Positions 19,934 to 30,084 of a stretch of DNA of 64,000 bases are shown piece by piece. The position numbers and the translations under genes are program-made. The notes under the pieces are model-generated. The model ran no database searches and was not told the DNA's origin. It was given only the letters and a program-made list of their open reading frames with translations. Location: NCBI GenBank assembly GCA_013140455.1, contig JABFSU010000025.1:24599-88598 (forward strand), read 5' to 3'. Each line of letters starts with the position of its first letter. Position 1 is the stretch's first letter. The stretch is from Nitrospira sp. (GTDB lineage: Bacteria; Nitrospirota; Nitrospiria; Nitrospirales; Nitrospiraceae).

Positions 19934-21307
19934 ATGGCCACCACCACAGCTAACAAGCGATTCACTCGGACGAACTGTTGGCGTAGCGCCTGTGTGCTGC
20001 TTTTAATAACTACCGTCGTCGCTCTCACTGCGACCTTACATGCAGCCGATATCACTCCGACTAAATTCACCACGCCCAACGGTATGACCGTGCTGGTCCT
20101 GGAGCAGCACTTTCTCCCAATCGTGGAGATTCACGCCCTGGTCAAGACCGGATCGGCCTACGATCCCCCCGATAAGGCCGGCGTCGCCAACCTTGTCGCG
20201 AGCCTCTTGGATGAAGGAACGACCAGCCGGTCGTCGAAGCAATTGGCGGAACAAATCGATTTCATCGGCGGTTCTCTAGAGGCAACAGCGGGAGAGGATT
20301 TCACCACAGCCTCAGCGCGGGTACTGAAAAAAGACATCGACCTGGGCTTCACCTTGCTGGCAGACGTCTTGATGCACCCGGCTTTCCCCAAGCATGAATT
20401 CGAGCGGGTGCGCTCACAGATCCAAGGTGAAATCGCCAGCGACAGCGATGATCCCGGCCACGTGGCCATGAAAGCCTTCAACCAGCTGGTCTTTCACAAC
20501 CACCCTTATCGGTGGCCCGTGCAGGGCACGGAAGAGACGGTGGGCAAGATCACGTTGGCGGATGTCCAGAGCTTCTATACGAAAGAGTATCTACCCAATC
20601 AGGTGATCCTGACCATCGTCGGGGATCTCTCTGTCGAACAGGCCACAGCCCTCGTGCAAACTCATTTCGGAAGTTGGAAGAAAGGCAACCCCCTGACCCG
20701 TACGACGAAGAAGCCGGCAGCGGTGGAGAAGAAGGCCGTCCAGCTGATCGAGAAAGACCTGACGCAATCCACGATCGTCCTCGGCCACGGAGGGATCAGC
20801 CGGAATAATCCCGACTACTACGCCGTGACCGTCATGAACCATATTCTGGGAGCCGGAGGATTTTCGTCGCGGCTCATGGACTCAATCCGCGACAAGCAAG
20901 GACTCGCCTACGGCATCATGAGCCACTATGACGCGCGAATGCTACCCGGCTCGTTTTGGGTGAATCTTCAAACCAGGACCGAAGCCACGAACCAGGCCAT
21001 CGCCGGCGTGCTGACGGAGATCAAAGCGATCCGCGACAGCCCGGTCAGCGACCAGGAACTATCGGAAGCAAAGTCGTTCCTGATGGGCAGCTTCCCGCTT
21101 CGCCTGGACTCCACCGCCAAGCTGGCCCAAGTGCTGGCACAGGTCGAGTACTACGGACTGGGATTCGAATATTTCAGCCAGTACCCGAAATGGATTGAGC
21201 GCGTCACGAAAGATGATGTCCAACGTGTGGCCAAGCAATACCTCGACCCCCAACGCTATGCGTTGGTCGTGGTAGGAAACGTGGCCAAAGCCAAGGTCCG
21301 CCAGTAA
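19934..21307 (+). CDS. M16 family peptidase paralogue lacking the canonical HxxEH (presumably non-catalytic partner)
   Basis: M16 fold; the equivalent site reads NLVASLLDEGTTSR; directly downstream of a catalytic M16 gene. Confidence 0.88.
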   Translation: MATTTANKRFTRTNCWRSACVLLLITTVVALTATLHAADITPTKFTTPNGMTVLVLEQHFLPIVEIHALVKTGSAYDPPDKAGVANLVASLLDEGTTSRSSKQLAEQIDFIGGSLEATAGEDFTTASARVLKKDIDLGFTLLADVLMHPAFPKHEFERVRSQIQGEIASDSDDPGHVAMKAFNQLVFHNHPYRWPVQGTEETVGKITLADVQSFYTKEYLPNQVILTIVGDLSVEQATALVQTHFGSWKKGNPLTRTTKKPAAVEKKAVQLIEKDLTQSTIVLGHGGISRNNPDYYAVTVMNHILGAGGFSSRLMDSIRDKQGLAYGIMSHYDARMLPGSFWVNLQTRTEATNQAIAGVLTEIKAIRDSPVSDQELSEAKSFLMGSFPLRLDSTAKLAQVLAQVEYYGLGFEYFSQYPKWIERVTKDDVQRVAKQYLDPQRYALVVVGNVAKAKVRQ

Positions 21308-21331
21308 CACATCCCCCGGCACTGTGCCGCT

Positions 21332-22159
21332 ATGCAGCCTCTTTCGCTCGAACACAAGCTTCACCATCTGCGCCAGATCTTTGCGGCGATGGATTCCGTC
21401 CTGGTCGCATATTCAGGCGGCATCGACAGCACGGTCGTTCTGAAAGTCGCCTACGATCAACTCGGAGATTCCGTCGTAGGGGTGACAGCGATTTCCCCAA
21501 CCTTCCCTGCAGTCGAACTAGAAACAGCAACCCGCGTCGCGAAAGAAATCGGGGCACGCCATGAGTTAGTTCAGACCGACCAGTTGAAGATTTCTGCCTT
21601 TACCGAGAACGATGCCAATCGCTGTTTTCACTGTAAAACCGATCTCTACCAATTGCTGGGCACGCTGAGAGAGACGCGGGCGTCCGCCGTCATCGTCGAT
21701 GGCACTAATCTCGACGATCTAGGTGATGATCGCCCCGGCATCAAGGCCGCACGCGAATGGGGTGTTCGCAGTCCTCTGGTGGAGGCCGGTCTCTCCAAAT
21801 CGGACATTCGCTCGCTTGCGAAAGACTTGGGACTCTCGAATTGGGACAAACCCGCCGCCGCCTGTTTGTCCTCACGCATCCCTCGGGGCATCACGATTAC
21901 CAGAGAAAAACTCAGCCGGGTGGAACAGGCCGAAGAGATCTTGTTCGCAGAAGGGTTCCGGCACTGCCGTGTGCGCGATCACAGCGAGATCGCCAGAATT
22001 GAATTCAGTCAGGACGAACTGATTCGAATACTTGAGGGAGAGCGAGGGACGAGGATCAGCCGTCGCCTGAAGGAACTCGGCTTTCGGTTTGTGACGATTG
22101 ACTTAGAAGGGTATCGGCCTGGCGGGGTGAGTCTAGACCCACCGCGCCAGGCAAAATAG
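21332..22159 (+). CDS. larE: ATP-dependent sacrificial sulfur transferase LarE
   Basis: VAYSGGIDSTVVLKVAYDQLG ... NRCFHCKTDLY ... AAACLSSRIPRG. Confidence 0.92.
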   Translation: MQPLSLEHKLHHLRQIFAAMDSVLVAYSGGIDSTVVLKVAYDQLGDSVVGVTAISPTFPAVELETATRVAKEIGARHELVQTDQLKISAFTENDANRCFHCKTDLYQLLGTLRETRASAVIVDGTNLDDLGDDRPGIKAAREWGVRSPLVEAGLSKSDIRSLAKDLGLSNWDKPAAACLSSRIPRGITITREKLSRVEQAEEILFAEGFRHCRVRDHSEIARIEFSQDELIRILEGERGTRISRRLKELGFRFVTIDLEGYRPGGVSLDPPRQAK

Positions 22160-22175
22160 AGCAAAGAGAAATCGA

Positions 22176-22679
22176 CTAGGAGTGTGACTTCGAGAGGGCG
22201 CTGAGCGCTTCGTCGGCAAACTTCCGGTGATCCGCATCTGTAAGACTGCGCTGCACTACCTTTTCCGCCACCATCAACGCCATCTCCGTGGTCTGATTGC
22301 GGATGTCCTGCACGGCCTTCCGGCGCTCATGATCGATCTCTCGCGTGGCCTCGCCCTTGATGCGCTCCGCTTCAGTGCTCATCCGCTGCTCGTTTTCATC
22401 AAGCAGTCGCTGTGCCCGCTCTTGAGCTGCTGCCAGGATGACTTCGGCTTCTTTCGCCGCTGCACTGAGCTTCGCCTCATACGTCTTCAACGCCCGCTCA
22501 GACTCTGCATGGTGACGTTCAGCCTGGTCGAGGCTGTCCTTGATCTTCTTCTCCCGCTCTTCAAGGACGCTCAGGATGCCGGGAAAGGCAAACTTATAGA
22601 GCACGAAGAACAGAATCCCGAAGGACAGAATCTCCCAGAAAATCAACGACGAGAAAAAGCTCGATTCAAACTGCGGCAT
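22176..22679 (-). CDS. atpF: F-type ATP synthase subunit b
   Basis: N-terminal TM plus long coiled coil; in Fo cluster. Confidence 0.93.
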   Translation of the reverse strand: MPQFESSFFSSLIFWEILSFGILFFVLYKFAFPGILSVLEEREKKIKDSLDQAERHHAESERALKTYEAKLSAAAKEAEVILAAAQERAQRLLDENEQRMSTEAERIKGEATREIDHERRKAVQDIRNQTTEMALMVAEKVVQRSLTDADHRKFADEALSALSKSHS

Positions 22680-22754
22680 TATTCACTCCCAATAAGTTGA
22701 GATTGAGGCTGAGCTCCAAGGTGTAGCACCTCTGGCTCGGCCCAATCCCCGTCC

Positions 22755-22985
22755 TTACTTGCGAAGACCCATGATGATGAACGCAATGACAAGCCCGTAC
22801 AGCGCGATGGCTTCCACGAGCGCGAACCCGATCCACATGTACTTGCCGACGCGGGCTTCGGCTTCAGGCTGGCGGGCCACGGCTTCAATCATCTTGCCGA
22901 AAATGTACCCGATTCCGACACCGGCACCGGCAAACCCCGCCGCCGCCAATCCCATACCCAACAATGCTGCTGCTGCTGAATCCAT
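22755..22985 (-). CDS. atpE: F-type ATP synthase subunit c
   Basis: Two TM helices, AAGFAGAGVGIGYIFGKMIEAVARQPEAE. Confidence 0.95.
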   Translation of the reverse strand: MDSAAAALLGMGLAAAGFAGAGVGIGYIFGKMIEAVARQPEAEARVGKYMWIGFALVEAIALYGLVIAFIIMGLRK

Positions 22986-23021
22986 TGTGTCCTACTCCTC
23001 CCTTGTCTGGCTGACACGCGA

Positions 23022-23771
23022 TCAATGCGCGTGGTCATCATGGCCGTGCAGATGGAATGCGTCGCCCAAATAGACGCACGTCAACACGGTAAAAATATAG
23101 GCTTGAATAAACGCAATGCCGACTTCCAACCCGTTCATCGCAATCGTAAAGGCAAACGGCAACCAGCCGATGAGCAGCCCGCCGCTGATCGCCAAACCGA
23201 AGAGCACTCCGAGAATGACGTGTCCGGCCGTCATGTTGGCAAACAATCGAACGGCCAACGAAATCGGTCGGGCTAATTGGCTGATCAATTCGATGGGGAT
23301 CATCAGGGGCAAGAGCCATCCCGGAGTTCCAGGCGGCACGAGAATCCCCAAGAACTTGGCCCCATGCAGCAGGAATCCCATGACGAGGCTGATCCCATAG
23401 ACCACACAAGCAAACACCGCCGTCACGACGATCTGACTCGTAACCGTATAGGAACCGGGAATCAGCCCGATCAGATTGCAGAAAAGAATAAAGAGAAACA
23501 ACGTCGCGATGAGCGGGAAAAACCGCATCCCGTCTTTCCCCATCGTATCGAGGATGATGCCCCGGATAAAATCAACCAACATCTCAGCCAGGCTCTGCAA
23601 TTTGCCCGGCACGAGCTGACGGGCCGACCCCGCCTTGAGCATCAAGAACGCGACCAGCGCCACCACCACCCACATAATGATGACCGCTTTGTTAATGGAG
23701 ATATCGATCCCACCAACAGAGAGAGGAATGTAGTTATGCAGCTCAAACGGATGAAGCGGACTTTCTTCCAC
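23022..23771 (-). CDS. atpB: F-type ATP synthase subunit a
   Basis: SLAVRLFANMTAGHVILGVL conserved Arg helix. Confidence 0.95.
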   Translation of the reverse strand: MEESPLHPFELHNYIPLSVGGIDISINKAVIIMWVVVALVAFLMLKAGSARQLVPGKLQSLAEMLVDFIRGIILDTMGKDGMRFFPLIATLFLFILFCNLIGLIPGSYTVTSQIVVTAVFACVVYGISLVMGFLLHGAKFLGILVPPGTPGWLLPLMIPIELISQLARPISLAVRLFANMTAGHVILGVLFGLAISGGLLIGWLPFAFTIAMNGLEVGIAFIQAYIFTVLTCVYLGDAFHLHGHDDHAH

Positions 23772-23773
23772 GG

Positions 23774-24019
23774 CTACCCTTTGCTTTCTGAATCAGGCGG
23801 TGAACCCGGCCACCGCATGGCCGACCTGTATGCGTTCCGTATCCCGGCAATCACTCCGAGCACTAACCCCACCACCATTCCCCAGGGAGTGGAATCAAGG
23901 AGGTAGGTATCTAACACCCAGCCTAACCCGCCCCCGACAATCAACGAGGCTAGCAGGTCGGTTCCAATCCGAACCGCCTGGCCGAGCCCCGCATAAAACG
24001 GATCTTGAGAAGGGGGCAT
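23774..24019 (-). CDS. AtpZ/AtpI-type ATP synthase accessory protein
   Basis: Small two-TM protein with GGGLGWVLDTYLLDSTPWGMVVGLVLGVIAGIRNAYR upstream of atpB. Confidence 0.85.
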   Translation of the reverse strand: MPPSQDPFYAGLGQAVRIGTDLLASLIVGGGLGWVLDTYLLDSTPWGMVVGLVLGVIAGIRNAYRSAMRWPGSPPDSESKG

Positions 24020-24159
24020 TCATTCACTCATCGGTCAGTACTCAGACATGAATCTGAATGAGGACTCAACCGATTGCGAGCGCGCAATTCAAGCAGAATC
24101 CTCATTGAAATGTCAAGCCGTTAGAGGCTCTGTCTCTCCCCGAAACGCTACGGTATAGT

Positions 24160-25668
24160 ATGGCTCCACTGAAACAGATCGGACTTTTTGAATTCATGAC
24201 GACAGCACGCCCATCCCCTGGCCCCTTTCTTCATGGGGCTCCGCAGCCCCTGTGCATCAGCCGACGGGGCTGGTCGCTCAATCCATTCGAACTGTATTCC
24301 CGAGTAGCCTCAGACCAGTGCCCCTCCTTTCTCTTTGAAAGCGGCAAAGGTCCGGCGACCACCGGACGCTACTCCTTCTTCGCGACCGAACCGTACCAAG
24401 TTTTTTCTGGGACACATCAGCACTGGACTCTCCGTTCAGCCGGGGGACACACACAAACCGGCCAGGCACCGTTCTCAACACTGGCAAAGCTGATGCAGCA
24501 ATATCCCATTGCCCGCCCTGCCGGAATCCCTCCGTTCTTCGGAGGAGCCGTGGGCTACCTGAGCTATGACCTGGTGCGCCAATTCGAATCCTTGCCGCAC
24601 CATGCCGAAAACGATCTGCATTTCCCAGATTTAGAATTCGCCTTTTTCGATCTGGTCGCGGCGTTTGATCATGCCTCCGACGAGTGGCACTTAATGTTCT
24701 GCCCCCCGCTCGAACGATTCCTGGGAGAGGCTAGAGAAAAGCTCTATCGGGAAGGTTGCGACAAACTCGCAGCTTTAGAAGCACAATTATCCACACCTCA
24801 GCCCCAACCAGTCACTGCATTGGACCCCGTCAGCTTTCGCCCCCAGCAATCCCGGGACTCCTATATGGAGCGGGTCCGGCGCTGCCAGGAGTATATTGCC
24901 GCAGGCGATCTGTATCAGGCCAATCTCTCCCATCGTTTTTCGGTCACGAGCCGGAGCTTCGCCGAACAAGCGGGACTCGCAACGGAACTCCAGGCCTATG
25001 CACGCTTACGCCGCATGAACCCTTCTCCGTTCTCCGGCCTGATGCGCATCGGACAGACAAGTCTCATCAGCACCTCGCCGGAACGTTTGGTTCGGGTAGA
25101 AGGCCGATCAGCCGATACCCGGCCGATTGCAGGGACCCGGCGCCGAGGCCGGGACGATTCTGACGATCGTCGCCTGCGGGAAGAACTCCTGGGCAACGAG
25201 AAGGAGCGCGCCGAACATTTGATGCTCGTCGACCTGGAACGAAACGACCTGGGGCGCGTGTGTGAGTTCGGCTCCGTCCACGTCGACGAATTCATGTCAA
25301 TCGAGCAATATTCCCATGTCAGCCATCTGGTGTCGCATATCTCCGGGCAACTGCGGGCCGAGGTGAGTGGATTCGATGTATTGCAGGCCGTCTTCCCCGG
25401 CGGCACGATTACCGGTGTGCCCAAGATTCGCTGCATGGAAATCATCGACGAATTGGAACCGGTCCGGCGAGGCCCCTATACCGGATCGATGGGCTATCTA
25501 AGCTGGAGCGGCGACCTCGACTTCAACATTATCATCCGCACACTGGTGCTCCACGAAGGACAGGGCTCTCTCCAGGTCGGTGCCGGGATTGTGGCAGATT
25601 CTGATCCAGCCAAGGAATATGAAGAGACGATGCATAAGGCCCAGGCATTCCTGAGCGCCCTGTCGTAA
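24160..25668 (+). CDS. pabB: Aminodeoxychorismate synthase component I / anthranilate synthase component I family
   Basis: Chorismate-binding: PIAGTRRRGRDDSDDRRLREELLGNEKERAEHLMLVDLERNDLGRV; paired with a class-IV aminotransferase. Confidence 0.85.
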   Translation: MAPLKQIGLFEFMTTARPSPGPFLHGAPQPLCISRRGWSLNPFELYSRVASDQCPSFLFESGKGPATTGRYSFFATEPYQVFSGTHQHWTLRSAGGHTQTGQAPFSTLAKLMQQYPIARPAGIPPFFGGAVGYLSYDLVRQFESLPHHAENDLHFPDLEFAFFDLVAAFDHASDEWHLMFCPPLERFLGEAREKLYREGCDKLAALEAQLSTPQPQPVTALDPVSFRPQQSRDSYMERVRRCQEYIAAGDLYQANLSHRFSVTSRSFAEQAGLATELQAYARLRRMNPSPFSGLMRIGQTSLISTSPERLVRVEGRSADTRPIAGTRRRGRDDSDDRRLREELLGNEKERAEHLMLVDLERNDLGRVCEFGSVHVDEFMSIEQYSHVSHLVSHISGQLRAEVSGFDVLQAVFPGGTITGVPKIRCMEIIDELEPVRRGPYTGSMGYLSWSGDLDFNIIIRTLVLHEGQGSLQVGAGIVADSDPAKEYEETMHKAQAFLSALS

Positions 25669-25672
25669 CAAT

Positions 25673-26554
25673 ATGTGGATTTTCCTCAACGATCGATTCG
25701 TCACAGAACAGGACGCGAAGATCTCCGTCTTCGATCACGGCTTTCTCTATGGGGACGGCGTCTATGAAACGATCCGCTCATACGGGAAACGGATTTTCAT
25801 GCGCGATCATCATCTGTCGCGCTTGCAACGATCTGCCGACGCCATCGGGCTGACCGTCCCTATCCCGCCGAACGAGTGGCCGCGCCTCTTGCATGAAGCG
25901 ATGGACCGCAATCGACTGGGGAATGAACAGATCGACGCCTATCTTCGCATTACCGTGTCCCGCGGAGCGGGAGAGATCGGCCTCGATCCGGCCCTCTGCC
26001 CGACACCCACCGTCGTCATCATGGCCAAACCGCTCCATCCGCCCGCTGCTGAGCAGTACCGGCGCGGCGTGTCGCTCATCGTTGCCCACACGAGACGCAA
26101 TCTGCCGAGCGCGCTCTCTCCGCAAATCAAAGCCACCAATTTTTTGAACAATATTCTGGCCAAACGCGAAGCGATCGCCGCACGGGTCTTCGATGCGCTT
26201 CTGTTGAATTGGGAAGGGCATCTCACAGAAGGGACCGTGAGCAATGTGTTCTTTGCCTCACAAGGCCGGCTCTGCACGCCTTCCGTAGAATGCGGTCTCT
26301 TGGACGGTATCACGAGAGCGATTCTGTTGCAGATGGCGGAAGAGCTGAAGATCCCCGTGCATGAAGGGCAGTTCACCCAGAAAGAGCTGCTACAAGCCGA
26401 TGAATGTTTTCTGACAAATACCAGCATGGAAGTCATGCCGGTCGTCTCGGTCAACCAGCAACCGATCGGACAAGGCACCCCAGGGCCCATGACGCGTCAA
26501 CTGCACCGTCATTTTATCGACAATCGAAGTCGTTATTTAGAACCTCTCGACTAA
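25673..26554 (+). CDS. Class IV aminotransferase (aminodeoxychorismate lyase or branched-chain/D-amino acid aminotransferase family)
   Basis: FDHGFLYGDGVYETIRSYGKRIF ... LNWEGHLTEGTVSNVFF. Confidence 0.88.
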   Translation: MWIFLNDRFVTEQDAKISVFDHGFLYGDGVYETIRSYGKRIFMRDHHLSRLQRSADAIGLTVPIPPNEWPRLLHEAMDRNRLGNEQIDAYLRITVSRGAGEIGLDPALCPTPTVVIMAKPLHPPAAEQYRRGVSLIVAHTRRNLPSALSPQIKATNFLNNILAKREAIAARVFDALLLNWEGHLTEGTVSNVFFASQGRLCTPSVECGLLDGITRAILLQMAEELKIPVHEGQFTQKELLQADECFLTNTSMEVMPVVSVNQQPIGQGTPGPMTRQLHRHFIDNRSRYLEPLD

Positions 26555-26654
26555 CCGTTTCCAACCAAACCATTGCTTTTATTGCAATGCCCTCACGACA
26601 AGAGAGGGCACAAGACCTGCAGATCCTTGACACCCAGGTGCAGGCTGCTATCGT

Positions 26655-27368
26655 TTGTCCATGCCAAACACCACAACAACAAGCAGGAGCTATCGATTGA
26701 AGACCCCCCAACTACTTCTAGGAACGGCCCTCGTGGGAGCTCACTGGCTTCTTTCAGGACTTCCTGAGGCTCACGCTGAGATCTACCAATACATCGATGC
26801 CAACGGGACCATCTCGCTGACCAATGTACCGACCGACCTGCGCTACCGGCGAATCACCACACAATCAAACAGACTCCATCCCGTTCTGTCAGAGCGGGAA
26901 CTCGAACCGATGATCAGCCGGTATTCCAGGCGACACCAATTACACCCCGCCCTCATCCGAGCGGTCATTAAAGCGGAATCGGGCTTCGACCCGATGGCGG
27001 TGTCACGAGCCGGCGCCATTGGCCTGATGCAACTCATGCCACAAACAGCCGTTCGCCTCGAAGTGCGAGACCTCTACGATCCTGAAGATAATATCGGGGG
27101 AGGAACGAAATATCTGCGGCAGCTGCTGGATCGATTCCGGGGAAACCTTCCGTTGGCCCTTGCAGCCTACAATGCCGGGGAACATACCGTGGATCGCTAT
27201 CGCGGTCTCCCGCCGATCGACGAAACCCGCCAATACGTCCGGAAAGTCATTCGCTATTATCGGACGTTTCTGATTAAGGACGGCCTGATGGCCGGGCACG
27301 TGATCGCGGCTGCCGAATCTGCAGCGCCACAACCACCCCCCGCTTCTTTGCCGGCCTCGGCTCAGTAG
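26655..27368 (+). CDS. Lytic transglycosylase with DUF4124-like N-terminus
   Basis: IYQYIDANGTISLTNVPTDLRYR ... AVIKAESGFDPMAVSRAGAIGLMQLMPQTA. Confidence 0.88.
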   Translation: MSMPNTTTTSRSYRLKTPQLLLGTALVGAHWLLSGLPEAHAEIYQYIDANGTISLTNVPTDLRYRRITTQSNRLHPVLSERELEPMISRYSRRHQLHPALIRAVIKAESGFDPMAVSRAGAIGLMQLMPQTAVRLEVRDLYDPEDNIGGGTKYLRQLLDRFRGNLPLALAAYNAGEHTVDRYRGLPPIDETRQYVRKVIRYYRTFLIKDGLMAGHVIAAAESAAPQPPPASLPASAQ

Positions 27369-28962
27369 TATCACTGGCGATCCGCAACTGACTGTGCTGC
27401 TTCCAGCCTGGCCGTTTCGCCTCGGGGCAATCTGAGCGAAAATGCGCCCCGACGCTGTTCTCCCGCCATAATGCGGCTTCCGCGACACAATGCGCGACCT
27501 GCACCATGTTCTTCACTTCCAGCTCAGCCCTGGTCGTAGAGAACCTGGTCACGAGCTGTGTCCAGCGGGACAATTGAGCCGTGGCGCGAATGAGCGAGTC
27601 GCGCGACCGGATGACCCCGACCTGTCCCCACATCGTCCGACGGAGCGAACTCCTGAGCTTCTCTACATCTTCCAGTGTCGCCTCTCCTGCGACCTGAGGA
27701 GCCTCTGCATAGAGAGACGGCTCAGGAAATTCCTGCCCCTGAGCAAACCCGATTGCAGCGACGCCGGCCCGCATACCAAAGACCAGTCCTTCCAATAGCG
27801 AATTGCTCGCCAGGCGATTGGCCCCATGGACGCCGCTACAGGCCACCTCGCCAGCCGCGAATAATCCCGGCAGCGTGGTGGCCCCATTTACGTCGGTCCA
27901 CACCCCGCCCATCATGTAGTGAGCGCTGGGAGAGACCGGGATCCACTCTTCGGTAATATCAATATCGGATCGCAGGCAGGTTGCATAGATCGTCGGGAAT
28001 CGGCGCTTGATGAACTCGGCACCCAGATGGGTGACATCGAGATACACATGCCGGGCGCGCGTCGCCGCCATCTCAGCCCAGATCGCCCGCGATACGATAT
28101 CCCGTGGAGCAAGGGCCCCGAGCGGATGGTATCGCTGCATGAACAGCTCGCCTTTGTTATTGCGCAACTGCCCGCCTTCTCCGCGCATGGCTTCGGACAG
28201 GAGGAACGGCGGACTGGAAGGGAGATAGAGCGAGGTCGGATGAAACTGGACGAACTCCATATCCTGCAGCATGGCTCCTGCCCGAAATGCCATCGCCATG
28301 CCATCGCCGGTGGCATTAGGAGGGTTCGTCGTCCGGGCGTAAATCTGCCCGGCACCACCTGTCGATAACACGACTGCTTTTGCAGGAATAATGAACTGCT
28401 TCGACGATGATTCATCGAGCACGACAGCCCCGCAACAACGCCCCTCCTTCACCACCAGGTCAACCGTGAAGTGATAGTCGAGCCGTTGGATGCGCTTCTG
28501 CCGCGCGACCTGCGCCATCAGTGCGCGCACCATTTCGTTGCCTGTGGCATCTCCGCGTGCGCGTAAAATGCGGCTCCGGCTATGCGCCGCCTCTCTGGCA
28601 AAGGCAAACTTTCCATCCGTCTTGTCGAATTTGGCGCCCCACCGGATCAATTCCTGGATCCGCGCCGGCCCCTCCTCCACCAGCACCCGAACCGCCTCAG
28701 GCCGACACAGCCCGTGGCCGGCCTTCAGCGTATCGGTCCGGTGAATCGCGACATCGTCCTCTTCACTGAGAGCCACCGCCACGCCTCCTTGCGCATAGAT
28801 CGAATTGCTCTGCAGCGGATGCCCCTTCGTCAGCATGATGACACGGCCTTCACGGCTCAACTCCAATGCCGCGCGCAACCCGGCTACGCCGCTCCCGATC
28901 ACCAGAAAGTCGGCGTTAGGGAGAGAGGAAGTTTTCCGCGACTGAGCTGCCGATGGTTTCAT
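27274..28962 (-). CDS. nadB: L-aspartate oxidase
   Basis: FLVIGSGVAGLRAALELSREGRVIMLTKG ... GGVWTDVNGATTLPGLFAAGEVACSGVHGANRLASNSLLE; internal ATG start. Confidence 0.93.
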   Translation of the reverse strand: MKPSAAQSRKTSSLPNADFLVIGSGVAGLRAALELSREGRVIMLTKGHPLQSNSIYAQGGVAVALSEEDDVAIHRTDTLKAGHGLCRPEAVRVLVEEGPARIQELIRWGAKFDKTDGKFAFAREAAHSRSRILRARGDATGNEMVRALMAQVARQKRIQRLDYHFTVDLVVKEGRCCGAVVLDESSSKQFIIPAKAVVLSTGGAGQIYARTTNPPNATGDGMAMAFRAGAMLQDMEFVQFHPTSLYLPSSPPFLLSEAMRGEGGQLRNNKGELFMQRYHPLGALAPRDIVSRAIWAEMAATRARHVYLDVTHLGAEFIKRRFPTIYATCLRSDIDITEEWIPVSPSAHYMMGGVWTDVNGATTLPGLFAAGEVACSGVHGANRLASNSLLEGLVFGMRAGVAAIGFAQGQEFPEPSLYAEAPQVAGEATLEDVEKLRSSLRRTMWGQVGVIRSRDSLIRATAQLSRWTQLVTRFSTTRAELEVKNMVQVAHCVAEAALWRENSVGAHFRSDCPEAKRPGWKQHSQLRIASDTTEPRPAKKRGVVVALQIRQPRSRARPSGRP

Positions 28963-29486
28963 TGGGGAAGCGGCTTCTGCGGCACTGCGGGAAGGTCGGA
29001 TAACGCCTGGCGCACTTTCATTCCAAACGGTAAATCCCCCTGCACACCACGGAGAAGAATCGATTGTTGGCCCACCCACTGCAAGCGGGCATGTCCACGC
29101 TGGCGAATGCCGGCGTCGTCAGGATTTTTCTTCCAGACTCCCTGCCAATGCACATACACGTCAATATTCTCCCCGTCGATCATGATGCGCTCGGTTTTGA
29201 AGTCCAGTTGAATGGATTGAAACAATTCGAAGTCCTGCGCAGCCTCTGCTTGGATTTGCTCCAACGACTCCGCAGGCAACATCACATCCTGAAAAGCAGA
29301 ACGGTCTCGATGCTGATACGCCTCCCGTAACGCTTCCACAGCACGATCGATACGGGTAAACCGCTCATGATCCTCAGGATACTGGAGCGTCTTCGATGAG
29401 CAGGCCACGGCTGTAATGAGTACCGCCGTTCCGCACCAACGGAGCATGCGCATGAAAAACTGAGAGGCCAGAAGATTCGTATCCAT
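28959..29486 (-). CDS. Hypothetical lipoprotein-like protein
   Basis: Signal-like N-terminus with ...ITAVACSSK lipobox-like motif; overlaps nadB start by 4 nt. Confidence 0.65.
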   Translation of the reverse strand: MDTNLLASQFFMRMLRWCGTAVLITAVACSSKTLQYPEDHERFTRIDRAVEALREAYQHRDRSAFQDVMLPAESLEQIQAEAAQDFELFQSIQLDFKTERIMIDGENIDVYVHWQGVWKKNPDDAGIRQRGHARLQWVGQQSILLRGVQGDLPFGMKVRQALSDLPAVPQKPLPQ

Positions 29487-29648
29487 AGGCTCGCAGTATA
29501 GGAACGTCCCGGGGATCGGTCAAGGCGCGGCGCCGCGGTCGAACCGACAGAAAATATGCGCACCACAATCATTCACGGTCAGTCACCGACTGGCTTGCTT
29601 TTTGACCTAAAAGTCTCTAGACTCCCCCGTCTTTGGAGATTACATTGC

Positions 29649-29744
29649 ATGTCGAGCGTGTTAAAAAAGCGTCGGAAAAAAATGCGCAAGCACAAGTATA
29701 AGAAGTTGCGCAGACGCCAAAAATTCTTACGTCGTAAGAGCTAG
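29649..29744 (+). CDS. AURKAIP1/COX24-domain mini-protein (bS22-like ribosomal protein)
   Basis: MSSVLKKRRKKMRKHKYKKLRRRQKFLRRKS, 31 aa, very basic; matches the remembered pattern of mycobacterial bS22 (xxSVxKKRRKRMxKKKHRKLLRR). Confidence 0.8.
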   Translation: MSSVLKKRRKKMRKHKYKKLRRRQKFLRRKS

Positions 29745-29773
29745 CTCACCCCGTTCACCGGGAGGAGGACATT

Positions 29774-29992
29774 GTGCCGGAAGGCAAGAAGGTTCGCATC
29801 CGCGTCCGTACGGTGAACTGCACCTACGTGGGGGACTTTCTCGTTCCGCCAATGCGTCATCGCGTCTCGGATGCGATCAACGAGGAAGTGCGACTCTTTA
29901 TCAGCCTGACGGACGTGGTCATTAACGAGACGGATCGTTCTGACTATGTGGCCCTCAATAAGAACCTGATCGAGTCCATCGCGCAGCTCTAG
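29774..29992 (+). CDS. Small conserved hypothetical protein (GTG start)
   Basis: VPEGKKVRIRVRTVNCTYVGDFLVPPMRHRVSDAINEE; RBS ggaggagg upstream. Confidence 0.7.
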   Translation: MPEGKKVRIRVRTVNCTYVGDFLVPPMRHRVSDAINEEVRLFISLTDVVINETDRSDYVALNKNLIESIAQL

Positions 29993-30084
29993 CACCTTGT
30001 CCTCCAACCATCCTCCGTTGCATCCCATCGCCCCGGATACCCACAGGGATGGGATAACGCCCTTACACCGAAACCTCCAGACGT

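Noticed and set aside
26571-26589. cattgc...gcaatg hairpin after the class-IV aminotransferase
   Set aside because: Short, AT-rich stem without U-tract; not convincing as a terminator.
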